The notes under the pieces: model-generated
The model's database searches: none
Told to the model about the DNA's origin: nothing
The model's input: the letters and a program-made list of their open reading frames with translations, nothing else
Assembly: GCF_000247815.1 (NCBI RefSeq)
Contig: NC_021677.1
Location: 13,429,161-13,493,160, forward strand
From: Ficedula albicollis
Lineage: Eukaryota > Chordata > Aves > Passeriformes > Muscicapidae
Length of the DNA: 64,000 nt
Reading direction: 5' to 3'
Position numbers and translations under genes: made by a program
Shown: positions 53,101-64,000 of the stretch, piece by piece
Layout: every line of letters starts with the position of its first letter
How positions within the stretch are numbered: position 1 is the stretch's first letter

Positions 53101-54327
53101 ACAATAAAGACTGATACTGTGAATTTACCTCAGAGAACAGAAAGTTTCTGGAAAAAGTCAAGGCATGAGATTTAAAGCTGAGAGAATAAAGTCTTTTATT
53201 ATTTATCAGCCAGCAAATCTTTTAAGTAGGCTAACTTAATAGTGTGCAAGTACCACTCACCCTTCAACGTTATCCTCTATTTCACACACAATTTTTGCCT
53301 CCTATCTTTCCATATATTTGCTAATACTCACTATTTATGGGTACTTTGGTAGAAACCCCATCAGTAAGGATGATGCACATTCTGGCAAAACTCCATATGC
53401 AAGGAGGACTCACTGGAGGTGAGGGTCACGGGACCTCAAAAGTGCAGTTCCAAATTCAGGACCTCGGCTACAAGCGAGATGCGAGGCTCTCAAACTGCCA
53501 GCTTGAACTTCTAGTTAAACAGGAGCACATCAATCATTTCAGGACAGCAATGGGCACATCCACAGCTGCAGAATTAACAGGAAAAAATGCCACACCCCAC
53601 CCTACTCCTTTACACCATTACATTTCCTGTGTCTTCACCTACGTGTATTTCAGGCAACGCTGTCCTGACTTACTGATACTTTTTCTGTCCTTGCTGGAAT
53701 CTCAGTCCCTTGTCCTGAAGTGCTACTCCACACTGGCCCCTGAGGTCCAGCCCTCCCCAGCACAAACCACACCACTGTTTACACATTCCTGCATTTCTTC
53801 TGCGTGGCTGGTGAACACAGGATCTCCACCACTTCTTCAGCTGATTACAACTCAGATAACTGAATGGAACTTATGAGGCACACGTAATGAGAGTTAATTA
53901 TGTTCACATGATGCAGCTGAATTTATGGTCACACAAAACCTCAGCTACTCTGACAATTGCACAGACCTAGCAAATCCTCATGCTCAAGGCAACAAGTACA
54001 CTACACTGACTTCAGAAGAGGTAAGACAGGACGAACACACCAGGTGTGCTAACCCAAACCATAGCAGGATGGTTTACCTAAATCTTCCACACAAAATTAA
54101 ATGCATGTATATCTACAAGGTTTTAGGCTATAGTTTAACTACCTAAGAAACACATATGGTTATTAGATTGTTCAGAAATAAACAGCAACAACTATTTTCT
54201 TATTTTGGATAGCTTAGCTACATAAATGTGATTTTTTTAAGTACTGACAGAAGACCAGCTCTAGTAAGATTCAAAATTGAACATATAATCTAGCATCTAA
54301 TTTCACCATGTAGCTTAAAAACAAAAG

Positions 54328-54566
54328 GCCTCAAAGTGGATGACAAGTTTGAACATTAACTGCTGAAGAAATTTCATTTTCTAAAAAGGTTATCTCCAAG
54401 GTCACCAGCTGAATCATCACTAAATAACCTTCTACATTCATCAACAAATGCCTCAAAGTGGATGACAAGTTTGAACATTAACTGCTGAAGAAATTTCATT
54501 TTCTAAAAAGGTTATCTCCAAGGTCACCAGCTGAATCATCACTAAATAACCTTCTACATTCATTAA
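54328..54566. repeat. 122-bp tandem duplication
   Basis: Copy 1 is 54328-54449 and copy 2 starts at 54450. GCCTCAAAGTGGATGACAAG begins each. The copies are identical until about 54436/54558, where ATTCATCAAC becomes ATTCATTAAC. Confidence 0.95.
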
Positions 54567-56154
54567 CCAAGTCAGACATCATCTGTTATATTTCAAGATT
54601 CCCCCTCTTATAAAAACCATAAGTGAAACAGGCAGTAAATGCATCTGCCCATACCTATAACAGTGTATATAAGCAGCAGAGAGACAGTACAGACATCTGA
54701 TTTCATACCAATTATACTAAGTGATGCAGAGATGAAGTAGAAAACAACCAAATACATGTGCTGAGTAATAGGAAAAACAACTCCTATTTGTTTCAATAAC
54801 TTCATTATTCTCGTATTTATTATATAGTTGAAGGAGAGACTTTATAAACAAGCAAAGCTTTGATATGTGTGGTGCTATTGTTCTGGTTTTGTCCTAGTGT
54901 TTTATGCACAGAAATTGCAAACCATTCACACAATTAAGGAACACACGCAAAGATACTCAGTTCCAGTCAAGAGATATTCTCTCCAGCTTAACTAGAAGTG
55001 TTCTCCCCTTTTCTTTGTCCTTTTCAAATTCCTGGAATGTCAGACACAGAGGATTTTACAAAAGTACGATGCCTATGTTGAGGTACTGTACTCTCTACAC
55101 CACACAATTTTGTCTGCAATAGAATGGCAGCACGTGACATATTGAAAAGCACTGCAAGTACGCACATGTGCATCCTGGCCAAATTAACATTCCCAGGATT
55201 TGGCCCTGGCTTTAAAGCACCAAATAGACATGCTCTAGTTATAGCCCGTAATGATACACTGTTTTGATAGCTACTGTATTTTTTTCCACACCAAGTTGTT
55301 CAGCAACCACAGAAGTGGGGACAATGTTTCCTCCTTTACTGACCAGTATACAGCTGAGTAATCTAAGTATCCTTGGAAAAGCTCATGTCCAAACATTATC
55401 TACGTACAGCTGCTCATATTCTGTACACATCCTCCACTAAGTCTTTCCCTCTCCTGTTATGAACTGCAAAAATCAAAAATCTCTTGGGCAGCACATAAAC
55501 ACGACCTTCACTGTTTTAATGGTTCAAAAACAAACAAAGCATTTATGGCTTAAAATATTTCAAAAAAGTAATTTTTATTCTAGTGTATAAATAGAAAACT
55601 ATTACGAAAAATATCCAGCCTGTTCAATAGCCAATCATCTCAATTGAAGGTACTATTTTCCAAAGCAATTCTGAAGGCATCAGAAGTCATAATGAAGTTG
55701 AAGACTGCCATTTACATCGCATGTATGAACAAAAGCAATTGTTGCTGTGTCTGAATAAGGCTGACTACAAACACTTTACACTACAACAGGCCCTTTATCA
55801 TAGAATCCAAGAACTTTAACAATTTAAAGTAAGAATGACATTTTACTGGAACTTGCCTGGAACCTGCTCCTTGATTTGCTGGATAGCTCTCCACTAGAAT
55901 ATTTACTATACTAGCAGCACCTCTGTAAAACCTTCCCACCCAAAGCACGCCCTCTGACAAGTAATGCTTAGCCTGCACAAATCCAGGAGGATTTTCACCT
56001 CACTTGTGTATGAACACAAGTTCTGCAGTTCTGTGCTGATGCAAATGTTAAGTCCTGTCATTTCCACACGTGCATGTGTGGGAAGAGGGTGGGTATGTTT
56101 GTTTTTAAATACAGCTAGCATAACTTGCCATACTTCCCAGACTCTAGCTGACAA

Positions 56155-56286
56155 AAAAAAGGTTTTTGAATGGTGTTTTATTGGCAGTATGTATGGATTT
56201 CAAGTCATGTATGTATCTGCGAAAAAGATTTTTGAATGGTGTTTTATTGGCAGGATGTATGGATTTCAAGTCATGTATGTATCTGC
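56155..56286. repeat. 66-bp tandem duplication, in frame
   Basis: Units of about 56155-56220 and 56221-56286 differ at about two to three positions (GGTTTTTG against GATTTTTG; GCAGTATG against GCAGGATG). The multiple-of-three length keeps open frames on both strands and gives a 22-residue repeat in the plus frame 55964-56521. Confidence 0.95.
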
Positions 56287-58087
56287 AGGCAAGCACATTT
56301 ATTGCACAGGGGTCTACCTCTGGACTTCTACCAGTTTCCCCACAGTTCAAGACCAATTTATAGCAGAATTTATAGAGGAAAACAACAAAGATTCCATGAG
56401 TAACCCATGCCAAGCCCCAATTAAGACTTTCAAAACAATAATTACTTGGTGTCAATTATGCCAGCACTTCTTATATGAGCACGCTTTAAGAATCCAAGCA
56501 GGGCTAGCCAAAGACTGCTAACACCTTATTAGCCTTTATTCATTCAACAGAACCTCTCTGAAAGCATCTACAAACCCAAATCTCCAGCAGCTGTCTACTT
56601 TTTTTATTGTAACCCTCAGCACTGTGAAAAGAATAGGCCTTTAGTTTGGAACTAGTTATTCTTGCATTTCTATACAGAAAAACACTAAAAAGACTTAAAA
56701 GAGACATATGTTAAAGGTTTTTAATTGCCATCCTAGTCTTAATAAACTCTTTTTAATGACTGAAACACTGTTCCTTAAGAGTAAATAATAGGAGCTACCA
56801 ACACATGCACCTTCTCATTGCAAAAATACTCAAATTCTGTAACAGCCTCAAAATGAAGTTGTTAGGAGACACAGGAACAACACAGGACCCAGCTGGTCAG
56901 GATTTTTTAAATGCAATATTAAGGTTGTCCTTTCTGTCAGCACATATTTAGTTTGCCGCCTCCTCTTTCAGAGCACATGCATTACAAGGTTTTCATAAAC
57001 TTCTTTTTTAAAGCCAATGAAGTAGATTCTCTTTTAAAGGAAAAAAAAACCAAAACAAGTAAATAATGGAATTATGGAATAATCCAGTTATTAGCAAGCA
57101 AACCACAAAAACAGGCACATCATACACAAAAGCACATGAATTTCAGAAAAAATCCACAGCACAATTTTAAAAATCCCCCATAGAAAACTACATCAGCACA
57201 ATAATTCCTCTTTTTCATAATGAACCATGCCAAATCTAAGTGGATAGCATTATTACAAGTAAGTTATTTAACTGATGTTTAGAAGTTACTGGTGCCAACA
57301 TACCCCTCCACATGAAGTACTCAGAAGGCTTCAGACATCCTGTAAATAGCCATGCAGAGATACTGCAGAACCAAAGGACAAAAGCACAGCTGTTTTCCTG
57401 AGGCAGAGCACACTGCTCTCTAACTTTTAAAGGCATAATTTCAGTACAAATTCGATTTATGAACTGGAGAAAAAAATACCAAGTGACCAAAGTAAATAAA
57501 GCTAAAGGTCTTTCCCTAACTTCAGCTTTTATGGACAGAGATCAGATATTACCTTTAAATTTAATAATGCACATGTCGGTTATTAAAAAAATAAGGTTTT
57601 TTTATTCTAAATGTGAATTTGGTAGAGCGAAAAAAAATCACATTAAAACTATCCAGGCAATTTTTGCTGCACACAGAAATTTTGTGTCAACTTTCCAAGC
57701 CCTCAGTGATGTTCTCCTAGTATTTGCTAATGTTCAGCCCACCAACCCGAGAGTGGCAGTTTACAAAGCTTAAACCCCCATATTTTAAAAAACAAACAAA
57801 CAGAATCCTACCACAGTTCTGTTTTGCACTCGGTGAGATCGGAAAGCCCCTGAAGATCAGTTGAGCTGGCAGAACAACCCCAACCTGCCAGAACAATTCA
57901 TCTCTGGCTTAGATGCTCTTCCTTGCAGCCATATTTCCCAAGGAACGCTCAAAACCAGACGTATTCCAAGTCGGATAAACCCTTTCTGGCGCGCTGCTCC
58001 TGCAGCTCTCCCATGAGTAGAGCCCCCTTACGGCATGGGAATGGGGATTTTGGGCATGGGGATGAGGGAGGGGAGGCAGCCTCTCAC

Positions 58088-58221
58088 CTTGAGGACGCCG
58101 GGCCGGGACAGCTCCGCGCGCTCCCAGGGGAACAGGCGCACGCACGTCCCAGGCACAGCATGGGGCACTCCCGGGCAGACACCCCCTGCACAAGAAGCAG
58201 CAGCAGCTCTTCCAGGGCTTC
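58088..58221 (-). CDS. candidate internal coding exon, unidentified protein
   Basis: On the minus strand a good acceptor (CACTGCTTTTTTCAG, boundary 58222/58221) is followed by 134 bp of GC- and CpG-rich sequence. It ends at a consensus donor (CTCAAG followed by GTGAGAGG, boundary 58088/58087). All three frames are open, so the frame is undecided. Starting with two bases of a split codon gives a peptide ending CVRLFPWERAELSRPG and closes in phase 0. The other plausible frame starts EALEELLLLLVQGVSARECP. The segment around VRLFPW loosely recalls OB-fold strands, which is inference only. If the exon is real, its neighbours lie outside this window or in introns I could not resolve. The surrounding GC-rich patch (57900-58260) is the second most CpG-dense part of the window, so part of a CpG island is an alternative. 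Confidence 0.33.
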
Positions 58222-58260
58222 CTGAAAAAAGCAGTGCCTCACCCCTCTGCAAAGGGTGAG

Positions 58261-61200
58261 CAGCTCCAAACCAAGTGGCAGGTGAAGCTTTTTTCTGCCG
58301 TTTACAATAGTGCTGATTAAATGCAAACTCTGTAAAATGTTTGCATAATGATATCTTGCAATATTCAAAGTAATGTATGTTGCTGTGTACAGTACACTGC
58401 CTCTGTTTTTACTGGTCTCATATTCCATATAAACAGAAGAGAAGGATACACTCTTCTTCTTATCACAACCTCCCACACTGAACCACATTATCTTAAATTA
58501 CTGGTCCTAAAAGGAAAAACAGTTCTAGCATTGTTATTTCCTTCAATAACCAACTTAATTCCTTGTAATCAATACTAGGCAGATCATTTAAATCAACTTC
58601 ACCAGACACAAAACTCCAAATGCACCATAATTCTACTCTGAATTCTCAGGCTTTATGTAATTATAGAAACCACTCAAAAATCCCACGTTATCTAGGAAAA
58701 CAAAGATCTAAACCTTAGCTATGAAACTAAGGAGCTCAGAGAAAAGATGCATCATTTCGACTCTTTTTCAAGATTAATTAATCCGAAGTGAGACATTTAA
58801 AAAGTAGATTTATTCCTTAACAGTCGCCAAGTTGGCACAGAAAATGCCCTCTTGTGGCACAGCAGAACCCTGCAGAGCCTGCCCTTGGGCCCTCCAGCAT
58901 AGCTTCTAGAACAAGAACATATGACTCAGGGCTTGCTTTGAAACTCAAATGAGATAAGGAAAGCAGGTAATAAAGTAAACTAAAACTGCAGGTATCATTC
59001 CGAGTTTGAATGAATGCTTGAACCCAACCCAGTTTCTCTATGTGGCTTTTTTTTTTTTTTTTTGAGCGTTAATCCAAGTAGTGAGTACATCTGGCTCTCC
59101 TATAAATCTGAGCATAATCCAATTCCTGGGGAAAGCTGCTCTCTGCTTGGAAGAGAGCACAGTCACTTCAGCAGATTCCTGAAAGGGGAGTTTTTGTACT
59201 TCTTTAAACCTCTTTATTAAGGAAACTTCTTTATTAAGGAAGATGTTGAAACTGTTTATATACATCTTTAACAATAAACCTCTTTATTAAGGAAAATGTT
59301 GAAACTGTTTATATACATCTTTAACAACAGGCAACCATTTCCAAGACTGCCTCACTCTCCCTCACCTCTGACCACTAATTCTTAGATATACCACTGATTA
59401 TGAGGGGAACAATTGACTGATTGACAGAACTACAATCAACAGATTTTCCTCTCATGGAGCAAAGCTAGCACAGTACACATTTTTCTGTTAATAGAAATGT
59501 GGCTGCGACAGCTTCAATTCCCTTACTTGGAAGCAGCATCTTTCACATAGGTATTATTTTAGCTGCTTTTCTAGCGCTCAGCCTGCCAAAATCATCTTAA
59601 AAGTAGTGGTTCATTTGCAAGCACACCAAAAAAAAAACAAAAAAGAAACCCTTTAAACTGAAGTCAACGCTCCACAAGCACTCAAATCCTGATGCCCAGC
59701 GATGAGGAGGGGCCTCTCCCATTCTGAGCCTACAATACAGCAAAGAGCACATTCTTTAACACATCACTCTCTTGGTTGCATCTGCTCAACCAATGGCAGT
59801 TTTGGCAGCCTCCCAAATTCTTCCTTTTATTCCTGAGGACAGTCCCCAACAGCTTGTGTCCCTCATACTGTTCCTCTCAGAACAGTCTGCAGTGAGAGGT
59901 GTTCCTCCGTTTTTCCCAAGACACAACTCAAGTAGGCAGCAGTTGTTTGGAGGCACAGGAATATCTTATTTCAGCTGCCAGTTCACCTGCAGCAGCCCAC
60001 AGCAAGGTCATACTCACTAAAGGTGAGCTCATTCCAAGTGCTGGGATGGAGCTGGCAGCAGCATCAACAGTACTGTGCAGCAGGAGAGAACGTGCAGGTT
60101 TGAAAGTCTTACATCTGAGACAAAAATAAAAGCATCTTGGTCTTTTCCCTCAGTGCAATAATTAAAAAAAACACCACAAAACAGTTTTACAATCTATTAC
60201 AAGCCCTGAATCAAGCACAACATTTTAGTTAAAATATTAAGACAACTTTAGAACGCAAGTAATTTTATATATCTGACTGACACTTTTTCTTTTCAGACAC
60301 AAGCCATCCATGTTTGGTTTTTACAAAAGCATCTTCAAAGTTTTCAGTTGAAGTTCCAAGAACTTTTTTAAAAAACTTGTTATAAAACCAAAGCATTTTA
60401 AAATGAAGTTACTGTTTAATACTCAGTTAAATCACTAGGTCATTTCATCAGTAAGAGCACAGTTGTAGACTCAAAAGAGTTAAATCTTTTTTCACGAGAG
60501 TCAGTGAGCTTTTTCTCAAAACTTGGTCTGCATGTAGCTGAGATGGAAGTCTCCCCAGGAAGAGCAGGATGCACACACTGTATTTGTAGTGGGCTGGGCT
60601 CCCCAGATGACAGAACACCTATAAAATGGTCACACAATGACCAGAGCAGATTCCTCTGGAAAAAGCCCTGCCAGCCACTCTGCAAAGTTACTCAGGCAGT
60701 TCAGAAACCACGCAGGATTGTGGTGACAGACTTTAGCAACCAACATGCAACAGGGGAAACTGATAGGATTGAGATATTTTTCAACATTTTGCTCACCTAG
60801 CACTTGCAGTAAAGATTCTCAAAACAAAAGTCGTTAGGCAGCATTCGTCCAGGTGGAACAGTTCAACAGCCCTTTTCTTCTTAAATACAACTGAGTTTTT
60901 CATTTTTTCCACTTTTGAAATCAATAAATTAGTATTTCCTTCCAGAGTTATCCTAGCTAGTGTCTATTTTCTACATCCTGGTCTTGATAAACAGACAAGT
61001 TTACTACCAGTCAGTAAAACCAAGCCATAGGAAGATCTACAAACCACTTATCTGGTCAAGATCCCAACCTATTAAAAGCTCCTATTTTTCAGACAGCTGT
61101 ATGTAGTTCTCCACCAGTGCATAGAGAATGTAAGCAATAGATGTATGTGTGCACATACCCACATAAAAGGAGTAAGATGGGCTGGGGAAGGAGAGGAAAA

Positions 61201-64000
61201 AAAAAAAATCACAAGTGTCCTTATTACCTCAGAATGGTTGTTAAGCCACACCTAAGATTGGAGATTTAATCTCTTCCAATCAGTAGTAGGCTTCCTCCTC
61301 AACCAGCCTTCCTCAGGCAGACCATAACAAAAGATTCCTCTCTCCATAATTTATCCCAGATCACTAACCTGAGTGCTGTCCCAGGATGTCTGCAGCTCTC
61401 TTAGTCCCTCTGTCTTCTGGTCTCGGAAGGAAATTCTCAATCTCCTTCTTGACTCAGCAAGTCTCCTCTCCAGAGCACCAGCCTACCCGCTGAGGCAGAG
61501 GGTACAATTTACCAACCCCTGCAGGAAATAACTCCTCATAATCCTTGAGCAGGCTAGGAAGGTCTGACATTTACTACATCACTTAGTGTATGCATGTTTC
61601 AACAAATGGTATCGATTGCACAGGTCACAAGTATTTCACTTTTCTTGAAACAAGCAGCACTTCCCCATCAGCTACAAGGCAAGAATTCATGTGACAATTG
61701 TAGGTCCCTCAGCTGTTTACAGCTACTCAAACAGTTAAGGTAACAAATTATACATATTATACATATATCCTCATACCAGGCAACTTTAAAAAAGCAGCTG
61801 TGACATTTAAGAAAAGCTTCTTTAGCAGGCAATCTAAGAAGCCTATACAAAAAACCCCACGTTATTATTAAAAACATACTAAGCAGCAGCCCATTTGAGT
61901 GGGCTGGTGTGCCTTCCAAGCATTCAAATCACTGCTTTTCAAAATTCAAAATCTCTAAAAACTGCTATTCTTCTAGTAATGTTTAAAGTTTATTTCCAGA
62001 GAAACATTACACAAATAAAAACCTGTTTTTCATGCCCTGCAGAAACTGTTTTCAACACTGATGGGGGAGGGGGATATCAACCTAAGAGCTAGAAAGCTTT
62101 GAAGGGCATTCCTCTCCTACTGCATTTCAGATTAAGTACAAACTCCTTCCTCTACTTGTCAGACCTGTTGACAAGCAAGTAGTTTTCCTTACAATTAACC
62201 ACTTTTAAAAATAATAACAAAAAAAACATTAAAAACTTCACAGAGTTACCATAGTCTACTTGAAAATTGAGTTAGTGAAAGGAGTCTTTATCCCAAACAA
62301 TGGTAAAGATTCACACACGCAAAATGAAGGAAAATTAATATAAAAATATCTATAAACTGAAAGTTTACTTTCAAATTTCTGACTGACCCAACTGAAACAG
62401 CATGAACTCCAGGAAAGACTTAGGACAGAATAGCTCCTACCATTTCACAAAGCTTTTGAAAGAGATGTAACTACTTTTCCCTAGCATAAAAAAAAAAATA
62501 CCCAATACAGAAATATTTCCTCAAAGCCATTTGTGTCAGTAAGTATAGTATTTATCATGTTTTTATGAAGATGGCAAGTGCTCACCTCTCAGAAGATTTA
62601 TTTATCCAGCATCAGATACCAAAAAAGCTTCCACTAGACAGTCAGACCTGCTTCAGCTTCAGGATTACTCTTTGCAGGGGGAGGGGAGAAACTGCTAGCA
62701 ATATAATTATAAATACATTTTAACATAAATGTGTTTTGACACAAACTGATCAGGAAGAGGGAATAACTTCAATGTCAATATCTTCCAAAATTTGAACCCT
62801 GCAACTTTCTTTAAGAATGGAAGCCACTACAAAAGCAATTGTTACCTTAGATGGAATGACACACAGAAAAAAACTCCCATAATTTTTTTTTTTTTAACAT
62901 ACAGCATTCAAAAGACCAGAGGGATGTGTTTGGTTTTTCCCAGCAGATGAAGTGTAAAGGCTTGTTTTTAAGACCTTGATGCCAAATCATCTCAGGAGCT
63001 TTTCAAAATGATGCACGCATAATTATTTCAACACAATACCACAAAAGCCTTTCTCATCATATTTTTGGAAACTCTGCACTTTAACATCATCCTTGTTAAT
63101 TTAATTTGCCCATAAAATAAGGTGATAAAGTAACTAATGTACTTCTTAACTACTTTCAAAATTTTGTTTAATGTTTTAGCTTCTGGGCAGGTACAGAGAA
63201 AATATTTCCTTCTCTTATTCAGCCAGTTCAGTTAACAAGTATGTCAGAAGTGAAGAAAAACTACCAGGAACACACTTAAACCACCTTTTCTTTTTGCAAT
63301 TTATGACCCACTAGGAATAGGAGAACAAATTTACATGGCTTTAGATTAAAAGCAGCTTGAAAAATAGAAAAGGAAACCACAATTTACTACTCAAAATTAC
63401 CTGAAGCACTCAAGAAAAAAAGTACTGTAAGATTTTTAAAATCCATTTGTATTACAGACTATTAAGACACATTTTATTTTAGCTCTCTTCAGAAGTGAAA
63501 TTCCAGTGGGACCCATGTATTATCTGTCACAATTTAAATTGTTTTGTGACTTTTACTCCAGATCACCAAACATTCCTTTCTGGAAACATATGGTGCAGCA
63601 TGAAATACCCACTGAAAGATTTCATATACCAAATTCAGAACAGTCCAAAAACATTACAAAAAAAAAAAACCTACAAGTAAGCAAAAGTATTTAAATGGTT
63701 AAGCAGGGTATGGTTCATAATCAGAAATAATTTTTGTTCATGAAGACAGCAGTTCAACTACTGACAACTTCTGACACACTACTTCCCACAAAAAGTAATT
63801 GCTCTGATTGTTACAGAGAAATTGTTTTGTCTACCTCACAAACAGTTAAAAGCTTCCAGAAGGTCAGGTTTTCTTAAAATAATCCCTTCCTAAGTGCCAG
63901 GTTCAGAAGTACCCTAAACTTCTTAACTAAAGCTCAACCTAAAGAAAACCACATTTAGCTGAGAAAGAAGCACACTCCCTTGAAATCAGCAGAACATTGG
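58261..64000. other. AT-rich non-coding DNA
   Basis: No gene supported. It contains 17 T at 59047-59063, the duplication at 59206-59328 and a poly-T run near 62883-62895. A minus-strand open segment of about 57 codons at about 60796-60970 ends at a donor-like site (GCTAG followed by GTGAGC) but has no good acceptor. Confidence 0.6.
59206..59328. repeat. stepwise duplication: three copies of a 17-bp seed, 53-bp unit doubled
   Basis: AAACCTCTTTATTAAGG occurs at 59206, in variant form (AAACTTCTTTATTAAGG) at 59223, and again at 59276. The 53-bp unit 59223-59275 is repeated at 59276-59328 with two or three differences (ACTTCT against ACCTCT; GGAAGATG against GGAAAATG; and the last base). The spacing (17, then 53) suggests two successive duplication events. 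Confidence 0.93.

Larger units (their letters stand above)
44630..57900. other. AT-rich non-coding DNA
   Basis: No gene supported. The longest open frames are 53337-53876 (plus, 179 codons) and 55964-56521 (plus, 185 codons, partly built from a 66-bp duplication). Neither has a recognisable domain, signal peptide or convincing splice context. Six local duplications are listed separately. Confidence 0.6.

Noticed and set aside
60796..60970. Minus-strand open stretch of about 57 codons ending at a GCTAG-GTGAGC donor
   Set aside because: No acceptor with a pyrimidine tract at its start; an open frame of this length is expected by chance in this much sequence.

Overview
The window reads as nuclear DNA of a bird, most likely a songbird. 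It holds several fragments of CR1 LINEs (the dominant avian retrotransposon), one probable passerine endogenous-retrovirus LTR piece, short poly-A/poly-T and purine tracts, and an AT-rich background with no operons or dense coding. I see no complete protein-coding gene, rRNA, tRNA, CRISPR array or prokaryote-type system. It is best read as large introns and/or intergenic DNA.

Layout: 1-1060 ends in a GC-rich block (about 560-1060) with a possible minus-strand coding exon at 845-1048. 1060-25.4 kb is AT-rich non-coding DNA with CR1 copies at 4.5 and 10.0 kb, an LTR-like fragment at 12.2-12.6 kb and a remarkable A14-G117 run at 22.67-22.80 kb. A strong orphan CpG island lies at 25.39-25.80 kb, with about 48 CpG in about 410 bp by hand count; it is the best promoter candidate. 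25.8-43 kb is again AT-rich, with two CR1 fragments at 29.3-30.1 kb. At 43.2-44.6 kb there is a nearly perfect 705-bp tandem duplication that starts inside an old CR1 fragment. 44.6-57.9 kb is non-coding. At 57.9-58.25 kb a GC-rich patch contains a second possible minus-strand exon (58088-58221) with good splice sites. The rest is AT-rich non-coding DNA.

The most unusual property is the number of young local tandem duplications. At least fifteen places carry a unit of about 30-130 bp (one of 705 bp) repeated exactly twice in direct orientation, with zero to three differences per pair. Two readings compete: a real local duplication process, or false duplications in which two haplotypes of a heterozygous bird were placed end to end during assembly or gap filling. 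The roughly 1% divergence between copies and the implausibly long pure G run both make the artefact reading serious. I rank this, the CpG island and the two exon candidates as the things to check. No novel system can be claimed from the sequence.
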